Shown here in pieces: positions 26,852-36,867 of a stretch of 64,000 nucleotides of DNA. The DNA is from Solirubrobacteraceae bacterium. Lineage in GTDB: Bacteria; Actinomycetota; Thermoleophilia; Solirubrobacterales; Solirubrobacteraceae. The translations under genes were made by a program, and so were the position numbers. Positions within the stretch are counted from its first letter, which is position 1. Every line of letters begins with the position of its first letter. The DNA is taken from NCBI GenBank assembly GCA_030447275.1, contig JAUJPF010000019.1, forward strand, positions 1 through 64,000. The letters are read 5' to 3'. Under the pieces are notes generated by a model. That model saw nothing but the letters and a program-made list of their open reading frames with translations. It searched no databases and was not told the origin of the DNA.

Positions 26852-27651
26852 ACGTGCTGGAACGGATCGTCGACGCCACGCGCAGCGACGTGCGGCGCCG
26901 GCAGGAGGAGGTGCCGCTGCGCGACCTCGAGCGCCAGCTCGCGGCGCCGCGGCAGGACCGCCCGTTCTCCGAGGCTCTCACCCGGCCCGGCGTGTCGGTC
27001 ATCGCCGAGCACAAGCGGCGCTCGCCGTCGGCGGGCGACATCCGTCCCGGGTCGTCGGTCACGGAGGTCGTCCAGGCCTACGAGCGCGGCGGCGCCGCCG
27101 CCGTCTCCATCCTCACCGAGGGCCAGCACTTCGGCGGCTCGCTCGACGACCTGCGCGAGGCCCGCGGCGCGTCGCGCGTGCCGATCCTGCGCAAGGACTT
27201 CATCGTCGATCCGTACCAGGTCTACGAGACCGCGGCGGCCGGCGCCGACGCGCTGCTGCTGATCGTGGCCGCCGTCGACCAGCGCGACCTCGAGCACCTC
27301 CACGGGGAGGCGCGCGCGCTCGACCTCGACGTGCTCGTCGAGGTCCACGACGAGGACGAGCTGGGCTGCGCGCTCGAGGTCGTCGACGCCGACGTCATCG
27401 GGATCAACAACCGAGATCTGGTCGACTTCAGCGTCGACATCGAGCGGACGTTCGAGCTGCTGTCCGACGTGCCCGCGGGCAAGACCGTCGTGGCCGAGTC
27501 CGGCTTCCACTCCCGCGAGCAGCTCGACGAGCTCGAGCGCGTCGGCGTCGACGCGGTGCTCGTGGGGGAGATGCTCATGCGCGCGCCCGACCCGGAGGCG
27601 GCGTGCCGAGCGCTGACCGGGGCGGACTTCGAGCACGACACGATGTACTGA
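26848..27651 (+). CDS. trpC: Indole-3-glycerol phosphate synthase
   Basis: 267 residues, a TIM barrel. VIAEHKRRSPSAGDI carries the catalytic Lys and Ser; further landmarks are ILTEGQHFGGSLDDL, PILRKDFIVDPYQV, IGINNRDLVDF and VVAESGFHSR. It closes the indole ring. Coupled to trpD (ATGA) and to the protease gene that follows by one base. Confidence 0.96.
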   Translation: MNVLERIVDATRSDVRRRQEEVPLRDLERQLAAPRQDRPFSEALTRPGVSVIAEHKRRSPSAGDIRPGSSVTEVVQAYERGGAAAVSILTEGQHFGGSLDDLREARGASRVPILRKDFIVDPYQVYETAAAGADALLLIVAAVDQRDLEHLHGEARALDLDVLVEVHDEDELGCALEVVDADVIGINNRDLVDFSVDIERTFELLSDVPAGKTVVAESGFHSREQLDELERVGVDAVLVGEMLMRAPDPEAACRALTGADFEHDTMY

Positions 27652-28748
27652 TGCGGCGCGCGCTCGTCCCCCTCCTCGCGGCCCTGGCCGGCGGGGCGAT
27701 CGGCGCCGGGCTCGTGCTGGCGCTCGAGGACGACGAGGGCGGCGGCGGGACGCGCACGACCGTCGTCCGGCAGGCGCCGCTCGGGGGCGGCGGCGGCGGG
27801 CTCGACGCCGCCGAGATCTACAAGCGCGACGGCCCCGGCGTGGTGTTCGTCACCGCCGACGTCGTCGACCCGGCGCAGACCCCGTTCGACTTCGGGCCGC
27901 CGCAGCAGGGCCAGTCGACCGGCACCGGCTTCGTGATCGACGGCGACGGCAACATCCTCACCAACGCCCACGTCGTCGAGAACGCGACAGACGTGACCGT
28001 CCGGTTCTCGGACGCCAAGACGGCCCGCGCGCAGGTCCGCGGGCGCGACCGCTCGTCGGACCTCGCGCTGCTGAAGGTCGACCCGGAGGGGCTGAGGCTC
28101 GCGCCGCTGTCGCTGGGCACGAGCGCCGACGTCGAGGTCGGCGACCCGACCGTCGCGATCGGCAACCCGTTCGGGCTGGAGCGCACGCTGACCACGGGCG
28201 TCGTGTCGGCGCTCCAGCGGCGGATCGACGCGCCCGACGGGTTCACGATCAGCGACGTCATCCAGACCGACGCGGCCATCAATCCGGGCAACTCGGGCGG
28301 GCCGCTGATCGACGCCTCCGGCAAGGTGATCGGGATCAACTCGGCGATCCGCACCGGTGGGGGCGGGGAGGGGAACGTCGGGATCGGCTTCGCGGTCCCG
28401 ATCGACACCGCCAAGCGGGTGCTGCCGACGCTGAGGGAGGGGAAGGACGTCGAGCGCGCGTACCTCGGCGTCACCACGGCGACCGTCGCGCCGGAGATGA
28501 ACCTGCGCGTGGACCGCGGCGCCGTCGTCCAGGACGTCGAGCCGCTGACGCCCGCCGACGAGGCCGGCCTCGTCGGCGGCGACGTCATCGTCGCGATCGC
28601 CGGCGAGGCGATCCGTAGCACCGAGGACGTCAGCCGCGCGGTCGACAGCCGCAAGCCGGGCGACGAGGTCGAGGTCGAGGTGGTGCGGGCCGGCAAGCGC
28701 GAGCGGGTCGAGGTCCGGCTTGGCAAGCGACCTACAGTGGTCGGATGA
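27651..28748 (+). CDS. HtrA/DegP-type serine protease with PDZ domain, inside trp operon
   Basis: 365 residues. An N-terminal hydrophobic anchor (residues 6-26) is followed by a Gly-rich linker, a trypsin-like domain with His in LTNAHVVEN, Asp in [11 protein letters not shown] and Ser in NPGNSGGPL, and a C-terminal PDZ domain ([19 protein letters not shown]). It would act outside the membrane on misfolded proteins. It is wedged between trpC and trpF with 1- and 4-nt overlaps. Confidence 0.94.
   Translation: MRRALVPLLAALAGGAIGAGLVLALEDDEGGGGTRTTVVRQAPLGGGGGGLDAAEIYKRDGPGVVFVTADVVDPAQTPFDFGPPQQGQSTGTGFVIDGDGNILTNAHVVENATDVTVRFSDAKTARAQVRGRDRSSDLALLKVDPEGLRLAPLSLGTSADVEVGDPTVAIGNPFGLERTLTTGVVSALQRRIDAPDGFTISDVIQTDAAINPGNSGGPLIDASGKVIGINSAIRTGGGGEGNVGIGFAVPIDTAKRVLPTLREGKDVERAYLGVTTATVAPEMNLRVDRGAVVQDVEPLTPADEAGLVGGDVIVAIAGEAIRSTEDVSRAVDSRKPGDEVEVEVVRAGKRERVEVRLGKRPTVVG
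28733..28738 (+). promoter_or_regulatory. Putative -10 box of trpF (TACAGT)
   Basis: TACAGT lies within the end of the protease gene, 6 nt before the trpF ATG, and would give a leaderless trpFB message uncoupled from the upstream genes. Confidence 0.45.
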
Positions 28749-29356
28749 CCCGGGTCAAGCTCTGTGGCATCACGTCGCTCGAGGACGCGCGCCTGTGCGC
28801 CGAGCACGGCCCGTGGGCGCTGGGGCTCATCTTCGTCCCGCACTCCAAGCGGCGGGTGAAGCTCGGGACGGCCCGCGAGATCGCGAGCGAGCTGCGCCGC
28901 GAGGTCGAGCTCGTCGGCGTCTTCGAGAACGCCACGCTCGACCACGTCGCGCGCACCGCCGAGCAGGTGCCGCTGTCGATCGTGCAGCTCCACGGCGAGG
29001 AGGGGCCGAGCTACTGCGGCGAGGTGGCGCGGCGGACCGGCGCGAAGGTGATGAAGGCGGTCCGCGTGCGCACGCGCGAGCAGGTCCGCGGACTGCGCGC
29101 CTTCCACACCGACTTCCACATGCTCGACGGCCCCGGCAACGGCGAGTCGTTCGACTGGTCGCTCGCCCGCGAGCGCCGCTCCGACGTGCCGCTCGTCGTC
29201 GCCGGCGGGTTGACGCCCGGCAACGTGGGCGCGGCGATCGAGGCGACGAAGCCGTTCGCGGTGGACGTCGCGAGCGGCATCGAGGCGTCGCCCGGCGTCA
29301 AGGATCCGGACAAGGTCGCGGCGTTCGTGCGCGCGGCGGAGGGGGCGCTCGTATGA
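28745..29356 (+). CDS. trpF: Phosphoribosylanthranilate isomerase
   Basis: 203 residues. The N-terminus [19 protein letters not shown] contains the catalytic Cys, and [31 protein letters not shown] (seen as AGGLTPGNV and [14 protein letters not shown]) holds the phosphate site and Asp. Start ATG overlaps the protease stop (ATGA) and its stop overlaps trpB. Confidence 0.94.
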   Translation: MTRVKLCGITSLEDARLCAEHGPWALGLIFVPHSKRRVKLGTAREIASELRREVELVGVFENATLDHVARTAEQVPLSIVQLHGEEGPSYCGEVARRTGAKVMKAVRVRTREQVRGLRAFHTDFHMLDGPGNGESFDWSLARERRSDVPLVVAGGLTPGNVGAAIEATKPFAVDVASGIEASPGVKDPDKVAAFVRAAEGALV

Positions 29357-30525
29357 CGCGGGTCGAGGCAGGCGTGGAGCACCGGTTCGGGCCGTACGGC
29401 GGCCAGTACGTCCCCGAGACGCTGATGCCGGCGCTGGGCGCGCTCGAGGAGGCGTGGCTCGAGGCGCGCGCCGACGACGGCTTTCGCGCCGAGCTGGCCG
29501 AGCTGCTGCGCGACTTCGTCGGCCGCCCGACGCCGCTGTACCTCGCCCGGCGGCTGAGCGAGGCCGCAGGGCGCGAGGTGTGGCTCAAGCGCGAGGACCT
29601 CAACCACACCGGGTCGCACAAGATCAACAACGCGATCGGCCAGGCGCTGCTCGCGCGGCGGATGGGCAAGCCGCGCGTGATCGCCGAGACCGGCGCGGGC
29701 CAGCACGGCGTCGCGAGCGCGACCGCGTGCGCGCTGCTCGACCTCGAGTGCGTCGTCTACATGGGCGCCGAGGACGTCCGCCGTCAGGCGTCCAACGTCG
29801 AGCGAATGGAGCTGCTCGGCGCGACGGTGGTGCCGGTCGAGGCCGGGGCGCGGACGCTCAAGGAGGCGGTCAGCGAGGCCATCCGCGACTGGGTCACGAA
29901 CGTCGAGACGACGCACTACGTCATCGGCAGCGCCGTCGGCCCGGCGCCGTACCCGGCGATCGTCCGCGACCTCCAGCGCAGGATCGGCGACGAGGCGCGC
30001 GCGCAGATGCTCGAGCGCACGGGCCGGCTGCCCGAGCGCGTCATCGCCTGCGTCGGCGGCGGGTCGAACTCGATCGGGATGTTCGCCGGCTTCTACGACG
30101 ACCCGGTGGCGCTCGTCGGCGTCGAGGCGGCGGGGGAGGGGCTGGCCACCGGCCACCACGGCGCGCCGCTCACCGCGGGCGGCCGACCGGGCGTGCTGCA
30201 CGGCGCGCTGTCGGCGGTCATGCAGGACGGCGATGGCCAGATCACCGAGGCGCACTCGATCTCGGCCGGGCTCGACTACCCGGGCTCGGGCCCGGAGCAC
30301 GCGTGGCTGCGCGACTCGGGCCGCGCCACGTACGTCGCGGTCAGCGACGACGAGGCCATCGCCGCGTTCCGCCAGGTGGCGAAGCTCGAGGGGATCATCG
30401 CGGCGCTCGAGACCGCGCACGCGCTGCACTACGCGCTGTCGGTGCCGTCGGACTCGGCGGTCGACCTCGTCTGCCTCAGCGGCCGCGGCGACAAGGACCT
30501 CGCCGAGGTCCTCGCGCGCGGCTAG
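29353..30525 (+). CDS. trpB: Tryptophan synthase beta chain
   Basis: 390 residues. The PLP lysine is in [15 protein letters not shown], followed by [11 protein letters not shown] and [10 protein letters not shown]; the end is LSGRGDKDL. All are TrpB1 signatures. It condenses indole with serine. The last four bases overlap the end of a convergent gene, so the trp transcript stops here and trpA is separated by about 1.7 kb. Confidence 0.97.
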   Translation: MTRVEAGVEHRFGPYGGQYVPETLMPALGALEEAWLEARADDGFRAELAELLRDFVGRPTPLYLARRLSEAAGREVWLKREDLNHTGSHKINNAIGQALLARRMGKPRVIAETGAGQHGVASATACALLDLECVVYMGAEDVRRQASNVERMELLGATVVPVEAGARTLKEAVSEAIRDWVTNVETTHYVIGSAVGPAPYPAIVRDLQRRIGDEARAQMLERTGRLPERVIACVGGGSNSIGMFAGFYDDPVALVGVEAAGEGLATGHHGAPLTAGGRPGVLHGALSAVMQDGDGQITEAHSISAGLDYPGSGPEHAWLRDSGRATYVAVSDDEAIAAFRQVAKLEGIIAALETAHALHYALSVPSDSAVDLVCLSGRGDKDLAEVLARG

Positions 30526-32198
30526 CGCGAAGGCAGCCCGGTCACGAGCACGGTCGCGCGGACCTTCAGCAGCCCGCCGCCGCGCAGCATCCGCTTCGCC
30601 CGGCGGTTGAGCGGCACGCGGAACGTCCGCCCCCGGGTGCCGGGGAGGGCCGCCACCGTCCGCTGGCCGAGCAGGATCCGCTTGTCGCGGGTCCACAGAC
30701 GCGCCCGGGCGGTGCCGTCGGTGCCGAGCGGATACGTCACCCGCACGAGCACGCCGCGCGAGGTCACCCGCGAGGAGACGATGCGGATCGTCACCCGCCC
30801 GGTGCTCTGCTGGTTCGCCACGGACCCGGCGGTGACAAGCGGCCGGCCGGGGCGGGGCCCGGTGATGGGCACGCCCGGTCCCGCGATCTCGCCGTCGGTC
30901 GTACCGGTCGACGTCGGCGTGCCAACGGCCTGGAGCCGCACGACCTGCATGACGTTGCGGCCGCCGGCCCTGCCGGTGCCGCCCGCGACGATGCGGCCGT
31001 CGGGCTGCACGAGGACGTCCTCGCCGGCGCCGGCGAAACCCGTCCGTGCGACGCCGCCGCTGCCGAACGACGCGTCGGGCGCGCCGTTGGCGAGGTAGCG
31101 GGCCACGGTCAGCTGCTCGCCGCTCTCGCCGGAGACGAGAAGGCGACCGGTGCCGTCGACGGCGACGCCGAGCGCGCGGCCGGCCGGGCCGTCGACGCGG
31201 CCGCCGGCGCCGAACGTCTGGTCGAGCTTGCCGGCGGAGTCGAACTTGAGCAGCAGCCAGGTCGAGCTCGACTCGTCGCCGGTCGCGGGCCACGCGTGGC
31301 CGACCGCGACGAACCCGCCGTCAGGCGTCCGCACGACGTCGTTGCCCGTGGCGTGTGCGCCTGCCGGCTCGACGCGGGTCCGTCCCGCGGTTCCGAAGCC
31401 GGGGTCGAGCGCGCCGTTCGCCAGGATCCGCCCGATGGCGAGGCCCGTCCGCGGGGCGCTGCCGGCCGTGCGCGACGACCCGACCGCGACGACCGTGCCG
31501 TCGGCGCCGTCCGCGGTCAGCGCGTGCACGTGCTCCTGGGGGGCCCCGGCGATCGTGGGGTACGTCGCCGCGCCGTCGTTGTCGAACGCCGCGTCCCGGC
31601 CGCCGCCGGACAGGTAGCGGTGCACCTCCCAGTTGGCGCGGCCGATGGCGTACGAGGAGCCGCCCGCGACCAGCCGCCCGTCGGGGAGCCGGACGACGTC
31701 GGCGATCGGAACGTCCTCGAAGTCGTCCGTCAACCACCCGTCGCCGCTGAACGCCGGGTCGAGGCCGCCTCCCATTGCGAAGGCGACGAGCAGTCCGGTG
31801 TACCGGTGCGAGGGCATCAGCCCGCCCGAGGCGAGCAGCCCGCCTCCCGGGGTGGCGACGACGGCGGTCGCAAGGCTGTCGCTGCTCCTCACCTCGTCGC
31901 AGGGACCGAGTGCAGGCGCGGAGATGCCGCCAGCGCCGAACGACGCGTCCGGCGTGCCGTCGGCGCGCCAGCGCGCCACCGCGGCCACGCGGCAGGCGCC
32001 GACGACGGCGCCGGCGCCGGCGATCGCGTCGCCGGAGAGGGTGAGGCCGTGGAGGCTCGAGCTGCTGCCCGGAGCCGCGGTGACGATGCCGTCGCCGCCG
32101 AACGTGGGATCCAGGTCGCCCGGCGCCGCCGCGGCGGGCGCCGCCGGCAGCGCGAGCAGGAGCGCGGCGGCCACGGCGGCACGGCGAGCGGTAGGCAT
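30522..32198 (-). CDS. Secreted delta-60 repeat protein, inserted between trpB and trpA
   Basis: 558 residues, ATG 32198 followed by a signal peptide ending APAAAA. At least seven delta-60 repeats of the type GxxDxxFGxxG occur about every 60 residues ([54 protein letters not shown]), forming a propeller-like domain. The last 130 residues are basic beta segments with [17 protein letters not shown], typical of exported actinobacterial proteins. Function unknown. Its antisense position breaks the trp operon. Confidence 0.9.
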   Translation of the reverse strand: MPTARRAAVAAALLLALPAAPAAAAPGDLDPTFGGDGIVTAAPGSSSSLHGLTLSGDAIAGAGAVVGACRVAAVARWRADGTPDASFGAGGISAPALGPCDEVRSSDSLATAVVATPGGGLLASGGLMPSHRYTGLLVAFAMGGGLDPAFSGDGWLTDDFEDVPIADVVRLPDGRLVAGGSSYAIGRANWEVHRYLSGGGRDAAFDNDGAATYPTIAGAPQEHVHALTADGADGTVVAVGSSRTAGSAPRTGLAIGRILANGALDPGFGTAGRTRVEPAGAHATGNDVVRTPDGGFVAVGHAWPATGDESSSTWLLLKFDSAGKLDQTFGAGGRVDGPAGRALGVAVDGTGRLLVSGESGEQLTVARYLANGAPDASFGSGGVARTGFAGAGEDVLVQPDGRIVAGGTGRAGGRNVMQVVRLQAVGTPTSTGTTDGEIAGPGVPITGPRPGRPLVTAGSVANQQSTGRVTIRIVSSRVTSRGVLVRVTYPLGTDGTARARLWTRDKRILLGQRTVAALPGTRGRTFRVPLNRRAKRMLRGGGLLKVRATVLVTGLPSR

Positions 32199-32269
32199 GA
32201 TCACCACAGTACGCCCCTCCTTAGCATTTGGCCACGGCGTGGACCGATGTTCTACTAGCGTCCGGGTCG

Positions 32270-33055
32270 ATGAACGGCATCGACCGCATCGCGACGGCCT
32301 TCGCCGGCTCAGGCAAGCGCGCGGCGCTCATGCCCTACCTCATGGGCGGCTTCCCGGACCTTCCGACGTCGCTCGCGGTGGGGGAGGCCTACGCCGACGG
32401 CGGGGCCGACCTCGTCGAGCTCGGCGTCCCCTTCTCCGACCCGCTGGCCGACGGCCCGGTGATCCACGCCGCGGGCACCCGCGCGCTCGAGGTCGGCGCG
32501 ACCGTCGACGGCGTCCTCGAGCTGGCGACGCGGCTCTCGCAGCGGCTGCCGGTCGTCGTCATGACCTACGCGAACCTCGTCCTCGCGCGCACGCCCGGGG
32601 GATTCGCCGCCGCGCTGGCCGGCGCGGGGGCCAGCGGGCTCATCGTCCCCGACCTTCCGCTCGAGGAGGCGCCGGCCGTCCTCGAAGCGTGCGACGCGCA
32701 CGGGATCGCGCTCGTCCCGCTCGTCGCGCCGACGACGCCCGACGACCGCCTGACCGCGATCGGCGAGCGCGCGCGCGGCTTCCTCTACACGGTCTCGGTG
32801 GCCGGGACGACGGGCGAGCGCCGCCCCGCCGAGGACGCGTACCGCGACGTGCTCTCGCGCGCGAAGGCGCACACGGACGTGCCCGTCGCCCTCGGCTTCG
32901 GCATCGGGACGCCCGAGCAGGCCTCCGCGGCGGCCGACGCCGGCGCCGAAGGGGTGATCGTCGGGAGCCGCCTCGTGCGCGAGGCGGCCGAGGCCGACGA
33001 CCCGCCGGCGGCGGTCCGCGAGGTCGTCGCGGCGATGGCGCAGGCGCTTCGCTAG
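32270..33055 (+). CDS. trpA: Tryptophan synthase alpha chain
   Basis: 261 residues. LMGGFPDLPT, then DLVELGVPFSDPLADGPVI with the catalytic Glu and Asp, LIVPDLPLEEA, and FGIGTPEQ are standard TrpA. It cleaves indole-glycerol phosphate and channels indole to TrpB. A small AT-richer gap (TTCTACTAG about 10 nt upstream) suggests its own promoter, needed because an antisense gene separates it from trpB. Confidence 0.96.
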   Translation: MNGIDRIATAFAGSGKRAALMPYLMGGFPDLPTSLAVGEAYADGGADLVELGVPFSDPLADGPVIHAAGTRALEVGATVDGVLELATRLSQRLPVVVMTYANLVLARTPGGFAAALAGAGASGLIVPDLPLEEAPAVLEACDAHGIALVPLVAPTTPDDRLTAIGERARGFLYTVSVAGTTGERRPAEDAYRDVLSRAKAHTDVPVALGFGIGTPEQASAAADAGAEGVIVGSRLVREAAEADDPPAAVREVVAAMAQALR

Positions 33056-33067
33056 GGTGCCGCCGCG

Positions 33068-33226
33068 ATGACCTACGTCGTGTGGACCACCGTCGTGCTG
33101 CTGCTCTGGATCGTGCTCTGGTCGCTCGGGCAGAAGGCCATCGACGCTGCGCTGCTGAGCGTCGCGATCCTGCTCGTCGCCGCGATGGTCGAGATCGCCA
33201 AGCGCTACCTGCCGAGCAAGAACTGA
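33068..33226 (+). CDS. Small two-helix membrane protein (52 aa)
   Basis: ATG 33068 opens a frame of 52 codons, 12 bp after trpA, with TAGGGT 9 nt upstream. Two hydrophobic helices (about residues 3-20 and 27-43) are joined by SLGQKAIDAAL, ending KRYLPSKN. GC3 is high and the composition is coherent, so it is probably real. No family is recognised. Confidence 0.7.
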   Translation: MTYVVWTTVVLLLWIVLWSLGQKAIDAALLSVAILLVAAMVEIAKRYLPSKN

Positions 33227-33255
33227 GGCCGGAGGCCGAAGAGCCGGGTCAGGAC

Positions 33256-33274
33256 GCGGGGCCGGATGCCCCGC
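33256..33274. terminator. Hairpin between convergent genes
   Basis: GCGGGGC and GCCCCGC pair over a 5-nt loop between the small membrane gene and pfkA. There is no T-run, so termination is tentative. Confidence 0.4.
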
Positions 33275-33283
33275 GGAGGTGCC

Positions 33284-34315
33284 TCATCCGAAGAACACCT
33301 CGGCGGTCTCGTAGAACGCCGGGTCGAGCAGCTTCGGCTCGGCCAGCGCCTCCCCCAGCGGGACCCGGATGATCTCGGTCCCCCGCAGCGCCACCATCGT
33401 CCCGAAGTCGCCCTCGTGCGCGGCCTCGATCGCCGCGACGCCGAACCGGGTGCCGAGCACGCGGTCGTAGGCCAGCGGCGTGCCGCCGCGCTGGACGTGG
33501 CCGAGGATCGTCATCCGGGTCTCGTAGCCGGTGCGCGCCTCGATCTGCTGCTCGAGGTGGACGGCGATGCCGCCCAGCCGCGCGTGGCCGAACGCGTCGG
33601 TCCCCTGGTGCAGGCTGCGGACCTCGGCGTCGTCGGTCGGAAGCGCGCCCTCGGCGACGACGACGATCGAGAACGTGCTCCCGGAGTCGTGGCGCCGGCG
33701 TACGCGGTCGCAGACCTCCTCGACGTCGAACCGCCGCTCGGGGACGAGGATGACGTCGGCGCCGCCGGCCATCCCGCTGTACGCGGCGATCCACCCCGCA
33801 TGGCGGCCCATGACCTCGACGACGATCACGCGGTGGTGCGACTCAGCCGTCGTGTGCAGGCGGTCGATCGCGTCGGTCGCGATCTGCACGGCGGTCTGGA
33901 AGCCGAAGGTGAAGTCGGTCCCGGCGAGGTCGTTGTCGATGGTCTTCGGCACGCCGACGACGTGGACGCCCTCGTCGTGCAGGCGCCCGGCCACGCCGAG
34001 CGTGTCCTCGCCGCCGATCGGGATGAGCGCGTGGACCCCGTCGCGCTCCATCGTCGCGCGGATCCGGTCGCCGCCCCCGTCCTCCTTGTACGGGTTCGTC
34101 CGCGACGTCCCGAGGATCGTGCCGCCGCGGTGCAGGATGCCGCGCGTCGTCGCCGGGGTGAGCTCGGTGCTCTCGCCGGCGAGCACGCCGGCCCAGCCGT
34201 TGCGGTAGCCGAGGAGCTCGTGACCCTCCTGCGAGCCCTTGCGGACGACGGCGCGGATCACCGCGTTCAGCCCCGGGCAGTCGCCGCCGCCGGTCAGGAG
34301 TCCGATGCGGGCCAT
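33284..34315 (-). CDS. pfkA: 6-phosphofructokinase, Asp/Lys signature of the PPi-type clade
   Basis: 343 residues. GGDCPGLNAVIR opens the protein; the nucleotide-loop motif is GGEDTLG and the next motif PKTIDND, with TFGFQTAV and VEVMGRHAGW following. E. coli ATP-PFK has GGDGS and PGTIDND; here positions equivalent to 104 and 124 are Asp and Lys. Asp104/Lys124 is the pattern of pyrophosphate-dependent enzymes, but some actinobacterial enzymes with Lys124 use ATP, so the donor is uncertain. It runs convergent to the trpA region. Confidence 0.93.
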   Translation of the reverse strand: MARIGLLTGGGDCPGLNAVIRAVVRKGSQEGHELLGYRNGWAGVLAGESTELTPATTRGILHRGGTILGTSRTNPYKEDGGGDRIRATMERDGVHALIPIGGEDTLGVAGRLHDEGVHVVGVPKTIDNDLAGTDFTFGFQTAVQIATDAIDRLHTTAESHHRVIVVEVMGRHAGWIAAYSGMAGGADVILVPERRFDVEEVCDRVRRRHDSGSTFSIVVVAEGALPTDDAEVRSLHQGTDAFGHARLGGIAVHLEQQIEARTGYETRMTILGHVQRGGTPLAYDRVLGTRFGVAAIEAAHEGDFGTMVALRGTEIIRVPLGEALAEPKLLDPAFYETAEVFFG

Positions 34316-34344
34316 CGACGGAGCGTAAATACACTCGCGGCGGC

Positions 34345-35487
34345 ATGCTTCGACGCACCGCGGCCCTGCTCATAGCGTTTGCGATCGGCGGCTGCGGGCG
34401 GTCCGAGCAGGCCGAGGAGGCGCGGATCGTCGGCGACGCGCTGACCGTGTACTCGAGCCTGCCGCAGACCGGTCCGTTCGCGCCCGTCTCCCGCGACCTC
34501 GTGCGCGCGGAGAAGCTCGCCCTCGAGGAGGCCGGCGGTCGCGCCGGCGAGTTCCGCGTCTCGTTCGTCTCGCTCGACAGCGCCGACCCGAGGACCGGCC
34601 TGTGGTCGCCCGAGCGCGTGGCCGACAACGCCCGCACCGCGGTCGAGGACCTCCAGACGATCGCCTACCTCGGCGAGCTCGAGTCCGGCGCGTCGTCGGT
34701 GTCGCTGCCGATCCTCAACGGGGGCGGGATGCTCCAGGTCAGCCCCGGCGACACGTTCGCCGGCCTGACCGAGCGCGGTGCGCCCGGCGAGCCCGATCGC
34801 TACTACCCGTCGGGGCGGCGGACCTTCGCGCGCGTCGTGCCGCCCGACGTCGAGCAGGTCGAGCGGCTCGTCGCGCTGCTGGAGCGCCGCGACGTCCGGC
34901 GGGTGTCGATGGCCGACGACCGTCAGGTCGCCGCCGGCGCGCTGCTCGACCGGCTCGCCGCGCGCCTGCGCGCGCGAGACGTCGAGGTCGTCGACCGCGA
35001 GCGCCTGGACCCGCGCGGCGACGTCCCCGACGACCTCGGGCGCGACGTGCGCGTCGATCGCGCCGACGCGTTCGTCTACGCGGGCGCGTACCGCCCGTTC
35101 GCCGTCGAGGTGCTGCGCGCGGTGCACGCGGCCGCCCCGCGCGTCGCGCTGCTCGGCGCCGACGGGATGGCTCTCGCCCCGGCCCTTCCCACCCGCGCCG
35201 GCGCCGCCGCCGACCGGCTCGTGGTCACCGCCGTCGCCCCGCGCCGCGACCCGGGCTTCGCCGCGCGGTTCGAGGCCCGCTACGGCCACGAGCCCCATCC
35301 GCGCGCGGTCCTCGGCTACGGCGCGATGCGGCTCGTGCTGCGCGCGATCGACCGCGCGGGCAAGAACGCGAGCAGGCGTCCCGCAGTGATCAGGGAGGCT
35401 CTCAGGATGGGCGCGGAGCCGCTCGCGAGCTTCGCCGCGTTCCGGATCTCCAATAGCGGTTTGGTACGTGTCGCCCCGGCGCTATAG
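34345..35487 (+). CDS. Branched-chain amino-acid type substrate-binding lipoprotein (copy 1)
   Basis: 380 residues. The signal peptide ends in a lipobox-like AIGGC, then a periplasmic-binding-protein type 1 fold begins with ALTVYSSLPQTGPF. AYLGELESGASSVSLPILN and MLQVSPGDTFAGLT match the second binding protein gene almost motif for motif. It is probably an ABC ligand receptor, anchored on the outer membrane face. TACACT lies 9 nt before the ATG. It may share the LivHMGF transporter downstream. Confidence 0.84.
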   Translation: MLRRTAALLIAFAIGGCGRSEQAEEARIVGDALTVYSSLPQTGPFAPVSRDLVRAEKLALEEAGGRAGEFRVSFVSLDSADPRTGLWSPERVADNARTAVEDLQTIAYLGELESGASSVSLPILNGGGMLQVSPGDTFAGLTERGAPGEPDRYYPSGRRTFARVVPPDVEQVERLVALLERRDVRRVSMADDRQVAAGALLDRLAARLRARDVEVVDRERLDPRGDVPDDLGRDVRVDRADAFVYAGAYRPFAVEVLRAVHAAAPRVALLGADGMALAPALPTRAGAAADRLVVTAVAPRRDPGFAARFEARYGHEPHPRAVLGYGAMRLVLRAIDRAGKNASRRPAVIREALRMGAEPLASFAAFRISNSGLVRVAPAL

Positions 35488-35503
35488 GCTTCCGCGCGCT
35501 TCT

Positions 35504-35515
35504 GGTCGTACGACC
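35504..35515. promoter_or_regulatory. 12-bp palindrome before the second binding-protein gene
   Basis: GGTCGTACGACC is a perfect palindrome followed by TTTTCT, 20 bp before the TTG start and just before the strong AGGAGGAGG ribosome site (35522-35530). It may be an operator or a weak terminator/5'-leader hairpin. Confidence 0.4.
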
Positions 35516-35534
35516 TTTTCTAGGAGGAGGAACT

Positions 35535-36803
35535 TTGCGGTTCCCACGTTTCATCACGCTGTTGCTCGTTCTGAGCATCGCACCCTTCGTCCTCGCCGCG
35601 TGCGGCGACGACGAAGAGCCGACCGGCAACACCGGCGGCGACACCACGGCTGAGGGTGGTGGCGGCGGCTCCGTCAACATCTACTCGAGCCTCCCGCTCC
35701 AGGGCGCCTCCGAGGCGCAGACGAAGGCCCTGGTGCAGGGCATCGAGCTCGCGCTCGAGCAGGCCGGCAACAAGGCCGGCAACATCTCCGTCAAGTACCA
35801 GTCGCTCGACGACTCCACCGCCCAGGCGGGCACGTGGACGCCGGAGGCCACGTCGGCCAACGCGCGCAAGGTCGCGCAGGACGACAAGGCCGTCGCGTAC
35901 ATCGGCGAGTTCAACTCGGGCGCCTCGGCGATCTCGATGCCGATCCTCAACGAGGCCCAGGTGCCGCAGGTGCTCCCCGGCGAACACCGCCGTCGGTCTG
36001 ACCACGAACGAGCCTGGGGCCGACAAGGGCGAGCCGGAGAAGTACTACCCGGAGGGCCTCGAGCGTCGCCACTACCTGCGCATCGTGCCGAAGGACACGA
36101 TCCAGGGCGCGGCTCTCGCGACGATCATGAAGGAAGACGGCTGCAAGAACGCCGTGATGGCCAACGACAAGGAGGTCTACGGCGCAGGCTTGGCGCGCAA
36201 CATCGAGGGCTCGCTCGAGGAGCAGGGCGTCGAGCTCGCGTTCAACGAGGGCATCGACCCGAAGGCCTCCAACCGGTCGCTTGCCGCGCGCCAAGTCGGC
36301 GAACGGACTGCTTCGTGTTCTCCGGCATCACCGCCAACGGCTCGGTCCAGATCTTCAAGGACTCGCCGCGGCGCTGCCGGACGCCAAGCTGTACGTGGGC
36401 CGGACGGCGTCGCCGAGTCGGGCTTCGCCGATCCGGCGAGGGCGGCATCCCGCCAACGTCGGCAAGCGCGTCAAGGTGACGGTCGCCACGCTGAACCCCG
36501 AGCTACCCGCCCGAGGGCCAGCAGTTCTTCGAGGAGTTCGAGAAGAAGTACGGCGAGGCCAACCCCGATCCGTACTCGATCTACGGGTACGAGGCCGCGC
36601 AGCTCGTGCTCGACGCGATCGAGCGGGCCGGCTCCAGCAAGGAGGACGTCCTCAAGGCGCTCTTCGAGACCAAGGACCGCGAGTCGGTGCTCGGTACGTA
36701 CTCGATCGACGAGAACGGTGACACCACGCTCACCGACTACGGCGTCTACGCGATCGAAGGCGGCGAGCTGAAGTTCGACAAGACGGTCAAGGCGGAGTCC
36801 TAG
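35535..36803 (+). pseudogene. Branched-chain amino-acid binding lipoprotein (copy 2), multiply frameshifted
   Basis: A TTG start with an excellent ribosome site (AGGAGGAGG) leads into a lipoprotein signal (VLAACGDDE) and VNIYSSLPLQGASEAQ. The frame is intact to about 35,970, then must switch for ANTAVGLTTNEPG..YYPEGL, and again several times between 36,285 and 36,510 (FVFSGITANGS, LAAALPDAKLYV, PDGVAESGFADP, NVGKRVKVTVATL, then FFEEFEKKYG to the stop). Each switch needs one base. The rejoined protein is about 420 residues and complete. Sequencing error is more likely than decay. Confidence 0.85.
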
Positions 36804-36867
36804 CCACAGGCCGAACGGAATCAGTTGGGGGCGGACCCAGGGCCCCGGCTCCGTTACCAACCTCTCG

